Source of the DNA: Cellulomonas sp. PhB143
GTDB taxonomy: Bacteria > Actinomycetota > Actinomycetes > Actinomycetales > Cellulomonadaceae
Assembly (NCBI RefSeq): GCF_003752595.1
Contig: NZ_RKIJ01000011.1
Coordinates: forward strand, 55,322 to 119,321
Length of the DNA stretch: 64,000 nt
Reading direction: 5' to 3'
Under the pieces are notes generated by a model. The model made no database searches. It saw only the letters and a program-made list of their open reading frames with translations, and was not told where the DNA came from. The position numbers and the translations under genes were made by a program. Shown here one piece after another: positions 1 through 7,458 of this stretch; within the stretch, counting starts at the first letter, position 1, and each line of letters begins with the position of its first letter.

Positions 1-42
1 GCCGGCCCCCCTCCCCGCCGAGCCCGGCCCGCCGCGACGGGC

Positions 43-108
43 CCGCCGCGACGTCGAATTCCGCCCCCGATCTGGCCAGATCGGGGGCGGAATTCGACGT
101 CTCGGCGG
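43..108. repeat. Intergenic palindrome, family copy 1
   Basis: A 66-base inverted repeat with 33-base arms, no spacer at the centre and one arm mismatch. The outer arm reads CCGCCG, then AGACGTCGAATTC (CG in place of AG on the left side). The same outer arms recur near 4976-5041 and 62843-62910, while the core differs in each copy and still pairs with itself. It lies just upstream of the SpoU-type methyltransferase gene. It could act as a terminator for a gene left of the window, a protein-binding site or a small dispersed element. The inverted repeat is seen directly; the role is not known. Confidence 0.85.
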
Positions 109-130
109 ATCCGGGCGGGAGAATGGGCGC

Positions 131-856
131 GTGCCCGACGACGCCCCTCGCCCCGACGACGCCCCTCGCCACCCGCGGGACGAGACCCTCGAGCAGGCCC
201 CCCGCGCCGAGCAGGTGGGCGTCGGCCCGTGGCCCGGGGGAGAGGGCTCCTGGCCGGACGACCCCCGCTACGACCGCGAGCTGCTCGCGCACGGCGACCG
301 CCGCAACGTCGTCGACCCCTACCGGTACTGGACCGTCGAGGCCGTGGTGGCCGATCTCGACACGCGCCGCCACCCGTTCCACGTGGCGATCGAGAACTGG
401 CACCACGACCTGAACATCGGCTCGGTCGTGCGCACGGCGAACGCCTTCGCGGCGGCCGAGGTGCACGTCGTCGGGCGGCGGCGCTGGAACCGGCGCGGCG
501 CGATGGTCACGGACCGGTACCAGCACGTGCGCCACCACGCGGACGTCGCCGACCTCGTCGCCTGGGCGAGGTCCGCGCCCCGGGACGACGGCGGTCGCGG
601 GCTCCCGCTCGTCGGCGTCGACAACGTCCCGGGGTCCGTCGCGATCGAGCTCCACGAGCTCCCGCGCGAGTGCGTGCTGCTCCTCGGCCAGGAGAGCACG
701 GGTCTGACGGCGGAGGCGCTCGCGGCGTGCGACGTCGTCCTGCACATCACCCAGTTCGGGTCGACGCGCTCGATCAACGCGGGCGCCGCCGCGGCCGTCG
801 CGATGCACGCGTGGGTGCGCCGGCACGCCGTCGTCCCGGCCGACCCGGCTCCCTGA
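131..856 (+). CDS. SpoU/TrmH-family RNA 2'-O-methyltransferase
   Basis: The 241-residue protein has the three SPOUT motifs: NIGSVVRTANAF near residue 97, LLLGQESTGLT near 189, and STRSINAGAAAAVAMH near the C-terminus. These form the knotted SAM-binding site and carry the conserved Asn, Arg and Glu of 2'-O-ribose methyltransferases of rRNA or tRNA; the target nucleotide cannot be told from sequence. The first 45 residues are a Pro/Asp-rich extension. The GTG start has no clear Shine-Dalgarno sequence, but GAGAAT lies six bases before it, so a leaderless transcript is possible. A later in-frame start would remove the extension. The family assignment is firm and the substrate unknown. Confidence 0.85.
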   Translation: MPDDAPRPDDAPRHPRDETLEQAPRAEQVGVGPWPGGEGSWPDDPRYDRELLAHGDRRNVVDPYRYWTVEAVVADLDTRRHPFHVAIENWHHDLNIGSVVRTANAFAAAEVHVVGRRRWNRRGAMVTDRYQHVRHHADVADLVAWARSAPRDDGGRGLPLVGVDNVPGSVAIELHELPRECVLLLGQESTGLTAEALAACDVVLHITQFGSTRSINAGAAAAVAMHAWVRRHAVVPADPAP

Positions 857-980
857 GGCGGGACCCGGGCGTCCACCCGCCGGGACCGCTACGCCGTCGG
901 GCTCCCGTCCGTGAGAAAATCGGGCCGTACCGGGAGACAGCGCCGTCCTCCACCACGTTCTCGCCATTGGAGATCCGCAG

Positions 981-2000
981 ATGCCCATCGCAACCCCCGA
1001 GGTCTATGCCGAGATGATCGACCGCGCGAAGGCAGGCTCGTTCGCCTACCCCGCGGTCAACATCACGTCGTCGCAGACCGTGACCGCCGCCATCCAGGGC
1101 TTCGCCGAGGCCGAGTCGGACGGCATCATCCAGGTCTCCGTCGGCGGCGCCGAGTACGCCTCCGGGTCGACGATCAAGGACCGCGTCTCCGGCTCGCTCG
1201 CCCTCGCGGCGTACGCGACCGAGGTCGCGAAGAGCTACGGCGTGAACATCGCGCTGCACACCGACCACTGCGCCAAGCAGAACCTCGACTCCTGGGTCCG
1301 CCCGCTCCTCGCCCTCGAGGCCGAGCAGGTCCGGGCCGGCGGCCTGCCGACGTTCCAGTCGCACATGTGGGACGGCTCGTCCGTGCCGCTCGACGAGAAC
1401 CTGGTCATCGCCGAGGAGCTCCTCGAGCTCTCCGTCGCGGCCCGCACGATCCTCGAGATCGAGGTCGGCGTCGTCGGTGGCGAGGAGGACGGCCACGAGG
1501 CCGAGATCAACGAGAAGCTCTACACCTCGGTGGCCGACGGCCTCGCGACGGTCGAGGCGCTCGGGTCCGGCGAGAAGGGCCGCTACCTCACGGCCCTGAC
1601 GTTCGGCAACGTGCACGGCGTCTACAAGCCGGGCGCCGTGAAGCTGCGTCCGTCGCTGCTCAAGGAGATCCAGGACGGCGTCGGCCAGAAGATCGGCAAG
1701 ACGAACCCGTTCGACCTGGTGTTCCACGGCGGCTCCGGCTCGACGGCCGAGGAGATCTCGGAGGCCGTGGACAACGGCGTCATCAAGATGAACATCGACA
1801 CGGACACGCAGTACGCGTTCACGCGCCCCGTCGTCTCGCACATGTTCGAGAACTACGACGGCGTCCTCAAGGTGGACGGCGAGGTCGGCAACAAGAAGGC
1901 CTACGACCCGCGCGCCTGGGGCAAGAAGGCCGAGGCCGGCATGGCCGCGCGCATCGTCGAGGCCGCGCAGCAGCTGCGCTCCGCCGGCAACAAGATGTGA
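981..2000 (+). CDS. fbaA: Class II fructose-bisphosphate aldolase
   Basis: This 339-residue protein cleaves fructose 1,6-bisphosphate to dihydroxyacetone phosphate and glyceraldehyde 3-phosphate in cytoplasmic glycolysis, and runs in reverse in gluconeogenesis. Zinc- and substrate-binding elements of class II aldolases are visible: HTDHCAKQN (near residue 94), a GNVHGVYKPG segment, and HGGSGS (near 250). Length and motif order fit the actinobacterial FbaA family. ATG at 981 follows GGAG with an eight-base spacing. A perfect 22-bp hairpin right after the stop insulates it from the convergent STAS gene. It is a single-gene unit as far as the window shows. Confidence 0.95.
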   Translation: MPIATPEVYAEMIDRAKAGSFAYPAVNITSSQTVTAAIQGFAEAESDGIIQVSVGGAEYASGSTIKDRVSGSLALAAYATEVAKSYGVNIALHTDHCAKQNLDSWVRPLLALEAEQVRAGGLPTFQSHMWDGSSVPLDENLVIAEELLELSVAARTILEIEVGVVGGEEDGHEAEINEKLYTSVADGLATVEALGSGEKGRYLTALTFGNVHGVYKPGAVKLRPSLLKEIQDGVGQKIGKTNPFDLVFHGGSGSTAEEISEAVDNGVIKMNIDTDTQYAFTRPVVSHMFENYDGVLKVDGEVGNKKAYDPRAWGKKAEAGMAARIVEAAQQLRSAGNKM

Positions 2001-2014
2001 CGTCCCCCGGGACG

Positions 2015-2062
2015 ACGAGGGCCCCGCACCGCACGAGACATCGTGCGGTGCGGGGCCCTCGT
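2015..2062. terminator. Bidirectional hairpin terminator after fbaA
   Basis: A perfect 22-bp stem (2015-2036 with 2041-2062) closes a GACA loop between the convergent fbaA and STAS-domain genes. Its GC-rich arms contain GGGCCCCGCACCGCACGA. There is no long T-run, which is common for actinobacterial hairpin terminators. Confidence 0.9.
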
Positions 2063-2076
2063 GCGTACGGGACGCG

Positions 2077-2541
2077 TCAGCCGGTCGGGCCCTGGGGCCG
2101 GATCGCGGACACGCTGCCCTCGACCTCGAACCCGGGGTCGTCGTCGACGACGTCGAGCAGCTCGCCGATGCGCGTGACCTCCAGCAGGAAGCGGACGGTC
2201 GGCGGGGCGCGCAGCACCCGCACGGTGTGCGGGCTGCGCGAGGCGAGCCGGGCGAGGAACGCGACCCCGGAGGAGTCCATGAACGTCACGTGGTGGGCGT
2301 CGATCTCCACCGGGAGGTTCGTCGCCTCCGCGTGGGCGGACGCCTCCTGCAGGTCGGCCGCGAGATCGGCGTCGACCTCGCCCGACAGGACGATGCGGGC
2401 TCGCGAGGAGCCGACGATCACGTGGACGGTCGCGGGATCGCCGGGGGCGGGCGTCGGTGTCGGGAGGCGCGTGCTGGTGCCGCCGGCGGTCTCGTCCACG
2501 GTGCTGTTCTTCCCGCCAGGGGGCAGGTGACCCTCGTCCAC
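2077..2541 (-). CDS. STAS-domain anti-sigma factor antagonist (first)
   Basis: This 154-residue protein has a STAS domain over about residues 45-145. The phospho-acceptor region reads VTFMDSSGVAFLARL, so the first Ser after Asp is the likely site phosphorylated by an RsbW/SpoIIAB-type kinase. Unphosphorylated STAS proteins of this kind bind the anti-sigma factor and free a sigma factor. The GTG start at 2541 follows GGAGAGGAG by four bases. A second in-frame GTG 16 codons downstream sits in a duplicated 15-base stretch (AGCACCGTGGACGAG), giving an alternative start with a poorer ribosome site. The gene diverges from the SpoIIE-type phosphatase at 2654, its likely partner. Confidence 0.85.
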   Translation of the reverse strand: MDEGHLPPGGKNSTVDETAGGTSTRLPTPTPAPGDPATVHVIVGSSRARIVLSGEVDADLAADLQEASAHAEATNLPVEIDAHHVTFMDSSGVAFLARLASRSPHTVRVLRAPPTVRFLLEVTRIGELLDVVDDDPGFEVEGSVSAIRPQGPTG

Positions 2542-2653
2542 GGTGCTCCTCTCCGTCTCGACCGGGACGTCCCGGCGCTCACAGGTGACCAATCTACGGT
2601 TGAATGACCGTTCGGGACAGCAGGTTCGCGCGTGGTCGGGTGAGGGGAGCGAG

Positions 2654-4921
2654 ATGTCCGGCGAGACGCAGGGCTCCGCCGACCCGTACGCGACCCTGCC
2701 CGAGCACGTGGCGGGCCGCGTCGCGCAGCACAGCTCGGTCCCCATGTTCGTGACCGGCTCGCACGCCGACGCCATGCCCGTCCTCTTCGTCAACGACGCC
2801 TTCGCCCGGCTGAGCGGCTTCACGACGGACGAGATCGCGCGCCGCGGGCCCGACGCGCTCGAGGGCCTGCTGTCCGACGACGTCGACTTCGCCCCGCTGC
2901 GCGACGCGGTCCGGGCGGGGGTCCCCGCCACGCACACGGTCAAGGCGACGCGCAGCGACGGCCGCCCCCTGTGGACGCGGGTGTTCGTCGACCCCGTCCC
3001 CGGGCCCCGGACGGGGGCCGACCACTGGGTGGGCGTCGTGGTCGACGAGTCCGGCCACTACGAGCAGCACGCCGCCCAGGCGGAGTCCCTCGCCCACGAG
3101 CGCGGGGCGCGTACCGGCCTCGACGCCATCGCGCAGGTCTCCGAGCTCTTGGCCGACCTCGAGCGCCCGGACGTGCTGGGCGAGATCTCGGAGCGCCTGA
3201 GCCGCACCGTCGTGGCGTGGGCGGGCTTCTACCTCAACGACGGCGGCCTGCAGTTCGCCGAGGGGATCGACGTCACGGCGCCGCCGTCCGGCCGGGGGCG
3301 CACGCACCGCTCGGGCACCGCGGCCCGGCACGCCGGCCGTGCGGGCGCGGACGAGACGGACGCCCTCGGCGACCCCGTGCGGCCCGGCGGGGTGATCCGC
3401 CCCGCGCACCTGGGCGGCGAGACCCGCGCCGACCCGGTGCAGAGGGTCCTGGACGGCATCGCCCGCGACCCGGTGCTCCTCGAGCTCGCGACGGACGAGC
3501 CCCGCGGCTCCGCGTCCCGGTGGCTCGCGGACGACCTCGAGCGGCGCCTGCCGCAGGGCCTGTGGGGCCGGGCGATCGAGGTCCACCCGGTGCCCGGGCG
3601 CCGGAACGTGCTCGGGGTCCTGGTCGTCGTGCCCCGCCATCAGCGCGACGCCGGGGTGATCGACGTGCGCTCGGTGCTGCACGTCACCGGCCGCCGCGCC
3701 GGGCTCGCGATCGACAACGCGCGCCTGTACGCGCGCGAGCACCGCCTCGCCGAGACGCTGCAGCGGGCGATGCTCCCCGAGCAGGCGGAGGTGGACGGCC
3801 TCGACGTCTGGACGTACTACGCGCCCAACTCCGAGCACGCCCAGGTCGGCGGCGACTGGTACGACGTCCTGCAGGTGACCCGCGACGTCGTCGGACTGGT
3901 GATCGGGGACGTCGTCGGGCACGACGTGGAGGCGGCGGCGGCCATGGGCCAGCTGCGCTCGGTCGTGCGGTCCTACGCGTACGAACGCCGGACGCCGGGC
4001 CCGGTGCTCGAGCGCGTGGACGCGCTCGTGGCGGGCATGCGGATCCCGCGGTCGGCGAGCCTGGTGTACGGGACGCTCAGCCGGGGCGCGTCCGCCGACG
4101 GAGCGGACGGCGAGGGCCCGGGGGGCGACGGGCCCGAGGCGCGGCCCGCGGCGTGGCTCCTGGAGTACAGCCGGGCCGGGCACCTCCCGCCCCTGCTCGT
4201 GCGCAACGGGATGGTCACCCAGCTCGGGGACGCGGGAGGCCCGCTGATCGGGTTCGGTGCGCGCCCGCGCGCGACCGCGCAGGCGTCCCTCTACCCGGGC
4301 GACACCCTCCTGCTGTACACCGACGGCCTCATCGAGCGCCGCGACCGTGCCCTGCGCGTCGGCCTCGACGCGCTCGTCGAGACGGTCGCCCTCGTGGAGG
4401 CCACCGACGCCGCCGGGATCGGCGAGGAGCTCCTCACGCGCCTCGCGGAGGCGCCGGAGGACGACGTCGCGGTCGTCGTCGTGCGGGTGCCGGACCCCGA
4501 CGGCGACGCGGCCGCCCGCGTGACGAGCCCGCGCACGCGGCGCTGGCTGCTGCCCAGCGAGGTGGCCTCGATCGCCCGGGCCCGGCACGCCGTGCGGCGC
4601 ACGTGCCTGGCGTGGGGCGTGTCCGACGCGGCGAGCGCCGAGCTGGTGGTCTCGGAGATCGTGGCCAACGGCGTGCTGCACGGGTGGGGACACATCGCCC
4701 TGCGCCTGTTCGACACGGGCGAGGGCCTGCGCATCGAGGTGGAGGACTCCAACCCCGCGCCGCCGATCGCCGGGGAGGGCCATGCGAACCGCGCCGGCGG
4801 GTTCGGCATGCAGATCGTCGAGCGGCTGGCCGACTGGGGCTGGCGGCCGTCGCCGAGCGGCAAGATCGTCTGGGCGCGGATGCGACCGTCGTCGGGCGTC
4901 CCGGGGCTCTCCCGCACCTGA
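2654..4921 (+). CDS. PAS-GAF-SpoIIE phosphatase with C-terminal HATPase (partner-switching hybrid)
   Basis: The 755-residue cytosolic regulator has, in order, a PAS sensor (about 20-125), a GAF-like region (about 150-365), a PP2C/SpoIIE phosphatase (about 375-615; VGGDWYDVLQ and IGDVVGHDVEAA carry the metal-binding Asp residues) and an RsbW-like HATPase_c_2 domain (about 625-750; ELVVSEIVANGVLHG and GGFGMQIVERL). Such hybrids can both dephosphorylate STAS proteins and act as anti-sigma/kinase. ATG at 2654 is chosen over upstream starts because GGGAGCGAG precedes it and the PAS domain begins soon after. STAS genes lie on both sides, forming a module; no sigma factor gene is nearby. The signal sensed is unknown. 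Confidence 0.9.
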   Translation: MSGETQGSADPYATLPEHVAGRVAQHSSVPMFVTGSHADAMPVLFVNDAFARLSGFTTDEIARRGPDALEGLLSDDVDFAPLRDAVRAGVPATHTVKATRSDGRPLWTRVFVDPVPGPRTGADHWVGVVVDESGHYEQHAAQAESLAHERGARTGLDAIAQVSELLADLERPDVLGEISERLSRTVVAWAGFYLNDGGLQFAEGIDVTAPPSGRGRTHRSGTAARHAGRAGADETDALGDPVRPGGVIRPAHLGGETRADPVQRVLDGIARDPVLLELATDEPRGSASRWLADDLERRLPQGLWGRAIEVHPVPGRRNVLGVLVVVPRHQRDAGVIDVRSVLHVTGRRAGLAIDNARLYAREHRLAETLQRAMLPEQAEVDGLDVWTYYAPNSEHAQVGGDWYDVLQVTRDVVGLVIGDVVGHDVEAAAAMGQLRSVVRSYAYERRTPGPVLERVDALVAGMRIPRSASLVYGTLSRGASADGADGEGPGGDGPEARPAAWLLEYSRAGHLPPLLVRNGMVTQLGDAGGPLIGFGARPRATAQASLYPGDTLLLYTDGLIERRDRALRVGLDALVETVALVEATDAAGIGEELLTRLAEAPEDDVAVVVVRVPDPDGDAAARVTSPRTRRWLLPSEVASIARARHAVRRTCLAWGVSDAASAELVVSEIVANGVLHGWGHIALRLFDTGEGLRIEVEDSNPAPPIAGEGHANRAGGFGMQIVERLADWGWRPSPSGKIVWARMRPSSGVPGLSRT

Positions 4922-4975
4922 CGGCCGCCTGGTCCCGCCGGCCCGGCTCCGCCGGCCCGGTCCCGCTGGATCGTC

Positions 4976-5041
4976 CCGCCGAGACGTCGAATTCCGCCCC
5001 TGAGATCGCAGATCTCGGGGCCGAATTCGACGTCTCGGCGG
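4976..5041. repeat. Intergenic palindrome, family copy 2
   Basis: This inverted repeat has outer arms CCGCCGAGACGTCGAATTC matched perfectly on the other side. The core arms (CGCCCCTGAGATC against GATCTCGGGGCC) pair around a three-base GCA loop with a small bulge. It sits between the convergent SpoIIE hybrid and the second STAS gene, where it could terminate both. The arms are nearly identical to copies 1 and 3, but the cores differ. Confidence 0.85.
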
Positions 5042-5075
5042 ACGGGGCGACCGGACGGGCCGAGCGGGCGGGGGC

Positions 5076-5426
5076 TCAGGCCTCCGGGTGGACCCCGGCC
5101 GGCGGCGTCGGCGCGCAGTGGTGGTCCGTGTCGATCCGGAAGAGCTCCAGCGCGCCGCACACCTCGAGGACGAACAGGTCGCGGTCGTCGCACCCGCGCA
5201 GCACCGTCGCCCCGCCACGCTTGCGGCCCGAGTCGGCCAGCGAGATGAGGAACGCGGCCCCCGTGGAGTCCATGAAGGTGACCCGGCACATGTCGATGAC
5301 GAGCAGCTGGCGCCGCAGCCCGACGACGCGGGCGGCGATCTCGGGGAACTGGTCCCGCTCGGCGAGATCGAGGTCCCCGCTGATGACGAGGGTGGTCGTC
5401 GCCGGGGACGTGGCGATCTCGATCAT
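5076..5426 (-). CDS. STAS-domain anti-sigma factor antagonist (second)
   Basis: The 116-residue protein is almost entirely one STAS domain. Its phospho-acceptor loop reads VTFMDSTGAAFLISL, with Ser or Thr after Asp as the likely phosphorylation site. It should take part in the same partner-switching logic as the STAS protein at 2077 and the SpoIIE/ATPase hybrid between them. ATG at 5426 is the only well-placed start; the ribosome site (AGGTACAGGC) is weak. An 11-base direct repeat, CAGGCATGATC, overlaps the start, and only the second copy is in frame. It diverges from the DUF3151 gene at 5524. Confidence 0.85.
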   Translation of the reverse strand: MIEIATSPATTTLVISGDLDLAERDQFPEIAARVVGLRRQLLVIDMCRVTFMDSTGAAFLISLADSGRKRGGATVLRGCDDRDLFVLEVCGALELFRIDTDHHCAPTPPAGVHPEA

Positions 5427-5523
5427 GCCTGTACCTGGATCATGCCTGCACTGTAGACACCGGGCGGTGCCCGCGCAGGCGGGCGCCCCCCGGCGCCGGT
5501 CTCGACCTGCGAGAATCGTGCCC

Positions 5524-5973
5524 ATGACGGACGCAGCGCACCCCCCGGTCCACGGTCGCAACCTCCTGGACGGCCCGGCGCCGGTCCGCCTCGGCGACGA
5601 CCACCCCGACCTCGCGGCGCGCCGGGCGCTCGAGGACGGGGTGCCGGTGGACGACGCCGCACGTCGCTTCCCGGCGTCGTCGTACGTCTGGGCGGTGCTC
5701 GCCGAGGGCGCGCTCGACGCGGGGGACCCGGTCGCGGCCTACGCCTACGCGCGCACGGGCTACCACCGCGGGCTCGACGCCCTGCGACGAGCGGGCTGGC
5801 GCGGGCAGGGGCCGATCCCGGCCGACCACCGGGCGAACCAGGGGATCCTGCGGGCGGTGCTCGCGCTCGCGGACGCCGCCGAGGCGATCGGCGAGGAGCC
5901 CGAGGCACAGCGGTGCACGCAGCTGCTGCTCGACTCCGGGACGTCCGCGGACGAGGTCCGCGCGCTGCGCTGA
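5524..5973 (+). CDS. DUF3151 family protein
   Basis: This 149-residue, probably soluble protein matches the actinobacterial DUF3151 family. The family's typical core is visible, including SSYVWAVLAEGAL, the AYAYARTGYHRGLDALRRAGW block and GPIPADHRANQGILRAV. No catalytic motif is evident and the function is unknown. It lies just upstream of purA, an association I recall from other actinobacteria. The ATG has no Shine-Dalgarno sequence; GAGAAT lies seven bases before it, so leaderless translation is likely. Confidence 0.85.
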   Translation: MTDAAHPPVHGRNLLDGPAPVRLGDDHPDLAARRALEDGVPVDDAARRFPASSYVWAVLAEGALDAGDPVAAYAYARTGYHRGLDALRRAGWRGQGPIPADHRANQGILRAVLALADAAEAIGEEPEAQRCTQLLLDSGTSADEVRALR

Positions 5974-6004
5974 GCCCCCGCCGCCCCGCTTGGTCAAAGA
6001 CTTG

Positions 6005-6010
6005 TAAACT
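6005..6010 (+). promoter_or_regulatory. Probable -10 box for purA
   Basis: TAAACT in the sequence CTTGTAAACTCG fits the actinobacterial TANNNT -10 consensus and leaves an untranslated leader of about 80 bases before purA. No convincing -35 box at 16-18 bases is seen. Confidence 0.5.
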
Positions 6011-6098
6011 CGTCGCGGTCGGCGCGCCGCAGGGCGCTCGGACGCGGGCCGCGGCCCGTCACAGCACCACCACCGTCTGAACGGAAAGCAGGGATCGC

Positions 6099-7391
6099 AT
6101 GCCAGCCGTCGTGCTCGTCGGGGGCCAGTGGGGAGACGAGGGCAAGGGGAAGGCGACCGACCTCCTCGGTTCGCGCGTCGACTACGTCGTGAAGTTCAAC
6201 GGCGGCAACAACGCCGGCCACACGGTCGTGATCGGCGACGAGAAGTACGCGCTGCACCTCCTGCCCTCCGGGATCCTCTCGCCGGGCGTCGTGCCCGTCA
6301 TCGGCAACGGCGTCGTCGTCGACATCGAGGTGCTGTTCGAGGAGCTCGACGCCCTGATCGCGCGCGGCGTCGACGTCTCGCGGCTGCTCGTCTCGCAGGG
6401 CGCGCACGTCATCGCGGACTACCACCGCACGATCGACAAGGTCTCCGAGCGGTTCCTCGGCAAGCGTCGCATCGGCACGACGGGCCGGGGCATCGGGCCC
6501 GCGTACGCGGACAAGATCAACCGCGTCGGGCTGCGCATGACCGACCTGTTCGACGAGAAGATCCTCGCCGAGAAGATCGAGGGCGCCCTCGACCAGAAGA
6601 ACCACCTGCTGGTCAAGGTCTACAACCGGCGTGCGATCGAGGTGCAGGAGACGCTGGACGAGCTCCTCATCCACGCCGAGCGCCTCAAGCCGATGGTCGC
6701 GGACACCGGCCTCGTGCTGAACGAGGCGCTCGACGCCGGCAAGACCGTCCTCTTCGAGGGCGGCCAGGCGACGATGCTCGACGTCGACCACGGCACCTAC
6801 CCGTTCGTGACGTCGTCGAACGCGACGGCCGGCGGCGCGGTGACCGGCTCCGGCGTCGGGCCTACCCGCATCGACTCGGTGATCGGCGTCATCAAGGCGT
6901 ACACGACGCGGGTCGGCGAGGGACCGTTCCCCACCGAGCTGTTCGACGACGCGGGGGAGTACCTGCGCAAGACCGGCGGCGAGTTTGGCGTGACGACGGG
7001 CCGCGCGCGCCGGTGCGGCTGGTACGACGCCGTCATCGCCCGGTACTCCTCGCGCGTCAACGGGCTCACGGACATCGTGCTGACCAAGCTCGACGTGCTG
7101 ACCGGCCTGGAGAAGATCCCGGTCTGCGTCGCGTACGACGTCGACGGCGTCCGGCACGAGGAGATGCCCATCGACCAGACCGCGTTCCACCACGCGAAGC
7201 CGGTCTACGAGGAGCTGCCCGGCTGGTGGGAGGACATCTCGCAGTGCCGCACCTTCGAGGACCTGCCCGCCAACGCCCAGGCGTACGTGCGCGCGCTCGA
7301 GGACATGTCGGGCGCGCGGATCTCCGCGGTGGGGGTCGGCCCGCGTCGCGACGAGATCATCGGCGTCCACGACCTCATCCACGGTCGCTGA
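6099..7391 (+). CDS. purA: Adenylosuccinate synthetase
   Basis: The 430-residue enzyme makes adenylosuccinate from IMP, aspartate and GTP, the first committed step to AMP. The N-terminal GTP site [11 protein letters not shown] carries the catalytic Asp, and [11 protein letters not shown] follows near residue 38. The [22 protein letters not shown] and [12 protein letters not shown] blocks are typical of the family, and length is standard. ATG at 6099 follows AGGGA by four bases. It lies alone between DUF3151 and the purD-purC fusion gene, which has its own promoter. Confidence 0.97.
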   Translation: MPAVVLVGGQWGDEGKGKATDLLGSRVDYVVKFNGGNNAGHTVVIGDEKYALHLLPSGILSPGVVPVIGNGVVVDIEVLFEELDALIARGVDVSRLLVSQGAHVIADYHRTIDKVSERFLGKRRIGTTGRGIGPAYADKINRVGLRMTDLFDEKILAEKIEGALDQKNHLLVKVYNRRAIEVQETLDELLIHAERLKPMVADTGLVLNEALDAGKTVLFEGGQATMLDVDHGTYPFVTSSNATAGGAVTGSGVGPTRIDSVIGVIKAYTTRVGEGPFPTELFDDAGEYLRKTGGEFGVTTGRARRCGWYDAVIARYSSRVNGLTDIVLTKLDVLTGLEKIPVCVAYDVDGVRHEEMPIDQTAFHHAKPVYEELPGWWEDISQCRTFEDLPANAQAYVRALEDMSGARISAVGVGPRRDEIIGVHDLIHGR

Positions 7392-7444
7392 GCCGGCGGC
7401 GGCCCGGGCCGCGGACGGCTCCCCGGGTCGGGCCCGCCGCTCGG

Positions 7445-7450
7445 TAGACT
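7445..7450 (+). promoter_or_regulatory. -10 box of a leaderless promoter for purD-purC
   Basis: TAGACT ends eight bases before the GTG start at 7459. Transcription beginning 7-9 bases after the -10 box would start at or next to the GTG. No Shine-Dalgarno sequence is present upstream of the gene, supporting leaderless translation. Confidence 0.65.
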
Positions 7451-7458
7451 CGGCGCCC

